Assembly: GCF_900176635.1 (NCBI RefSeq)
Contig: NZ_FXLN01000004.1
Span: forward strand, 744,001-808,000
Source of the DNA: Clostridium merdae
GTDB taxonomy: Bacteria > Bacillota > Clostridia > Oscillospirales > Acutalibacteraceae
DNA: 64,000 nucleotides
Reading direction: 5' to 3'
Position numbers and translations under genes: made by a program. The notes beneath the pieces were generated by a model. It made no database searches. It worked only from the letters and a program-made list of their open reading frames with translations, and was not told the origin of the DNA. This document shows positions 63,721 to 64,000 of the stretch, one piece after another (within the stretch, counting starts at the first letter, position 1; each line of letters opens with the position of its first letter).

Positions 63721-64000
63721 GGGACTGCGCCTCCTTTAGGCTCATCATCGCCACCATTCCGCCGCGGTTTTCTCCCAGAAGCCGGTGCGAAAAGAACAGC
63801 TCTGGGTGGCACTTGGTGCAAACCTCACCAACAGATATATTCTCATCTGGAATTCCTGCCAAAACAAGAATTCTGCGGTTGCATTCCCATAAATCAAGTA
63901 GATACTTACCCTCGCCCTGCTCTTCCAGCACTTCTTCGGGAACAATATCGTCGAGTCTCATCACCTGCTCGCGAACCGTTTCGTCTACTTCATAGCAGCA
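63710..64000 (-). CDS. pgeF: Polyphenol oxidase / purine nucleoside phosphorylase PgeF, 3' part
   Basis: The reading frame continues past the window edge. The visible 96 residues start CCYEVDETVREQVMRLDDIV and contain YLLDLWECNRRILVLAGIPD and ISVGEVCTKCHPELFFSHRL. The Cys/His pattern is the C-terminal copper/zinc site of the YfiH/PgeF (multi-copper laccase-like, DUF152) family, which also cleaves adenosine-type nucleosides. The first two thirds of the gene lie outside the window. Confidence 0.88.
   Translation of the reverse strand, partial: CCYEVDETVREQVMRLDDIVPEEVLEEQGEGKYLLDLWECNRRILVLAGIPDENISVGEVCTKCHPELFFSHRLLGENRGGMVAMMSLKEAQSLDF

Overview
The window looks like the chromosome of an anaerobic, low-to-medium GC Clostridia member (Firmicutes; an Oscillospirales/Ruminococcaceae-type gut bacterium is my guess). 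The basis is clostridial-style genes (YitT, MerR/ABC, PduL-type organelle enzymes, strong Shine-Dalgarno sites), an oxygen-sensitive glycyl radical enzyme, and a temperate siphophage of the kind common in these hosts. Species cannot be named from sequence alone.

Region 1 (1-25672) is most of a prophage; its tail, lysis and left end lie outside the window. From left to right it holds, mainly on the minus strand: tail chaperone, tail tube, head-tail joining proteins, major capsid, scaffold, minor capsid, portal and terminase (53-9430); a self-contained accessory gene with a nucleotide-hydrolase/TIR-like sensor fold (9520-10407); a late-gene activator; a plus-strand two-gene accessory unit (11276-12160); a replication/recombination block with RusA, a DnaD-type initiator with iteron-like repeats inside it, an MBL-fold hydrolase, a RecT-like annealing protein and an SbcC-like ATPase (12305-19422); small early genes; a lysis-lysogeny switch with divergent promoters around a palindromic operator (23150-23239); a lipoprotein; and a tyrosine integrase. 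The right boundary is the 3' half of a tRNA-Thr(GGT), so the intact tRNA should lie beyond the left edge.

Region 2 (25673-30390) is host flank: a YcxB-like membrane protein, an SOS-controlled Y-family polymerase, and a MerR regulator with two DNA-binding domains next to an ABC exporter.

Region 3 (30400-51138) is a bacterial microcompartment locus on the minus strand. Its signature enzyme is a glycyl radical diol dehydratase (active-site positions match the glycerol/1,2-propanediol class, not choline lyase) with its activase. Around it are two CoA-acylating aldehyde dehydrogenases, PduL, an iron alcohol dehydrogenase, PduS/PduT electron-transfer proteins, EutJ, BMC-H, BMC-T and BMC-P shell proteins, a SAM synthetase, a membrane protein and a PocR-type sensor/AraC response-regulator pair. 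The sensor has lost its phospho-accepting histidine. The likely pathway is 1,2-propanediol (or glycerol) to aldehyde, then half to acyl-CoA, acyl-phosphate and acid, and half to alcohol. A separate upstream operon encodes PduU/EutS, PduV/EutP and a DJ-1 protein.

Region 4 (51216-64000) is mixed host sequence: a small CxxC protein, a giant Sel1-repeat protein, a zinc phospholipase-like protein, YitT, a chloramphenicol acetyltransferase-like gene, upp-rpiB-tsaB-tsaE, rodA/ftsW, a secreted-protein gene broken by a stop codon in its signal peptide, a PflA-like radical SAM protein and the 3' part of pgeF. Most transcription units end in clear hairpin terminators.
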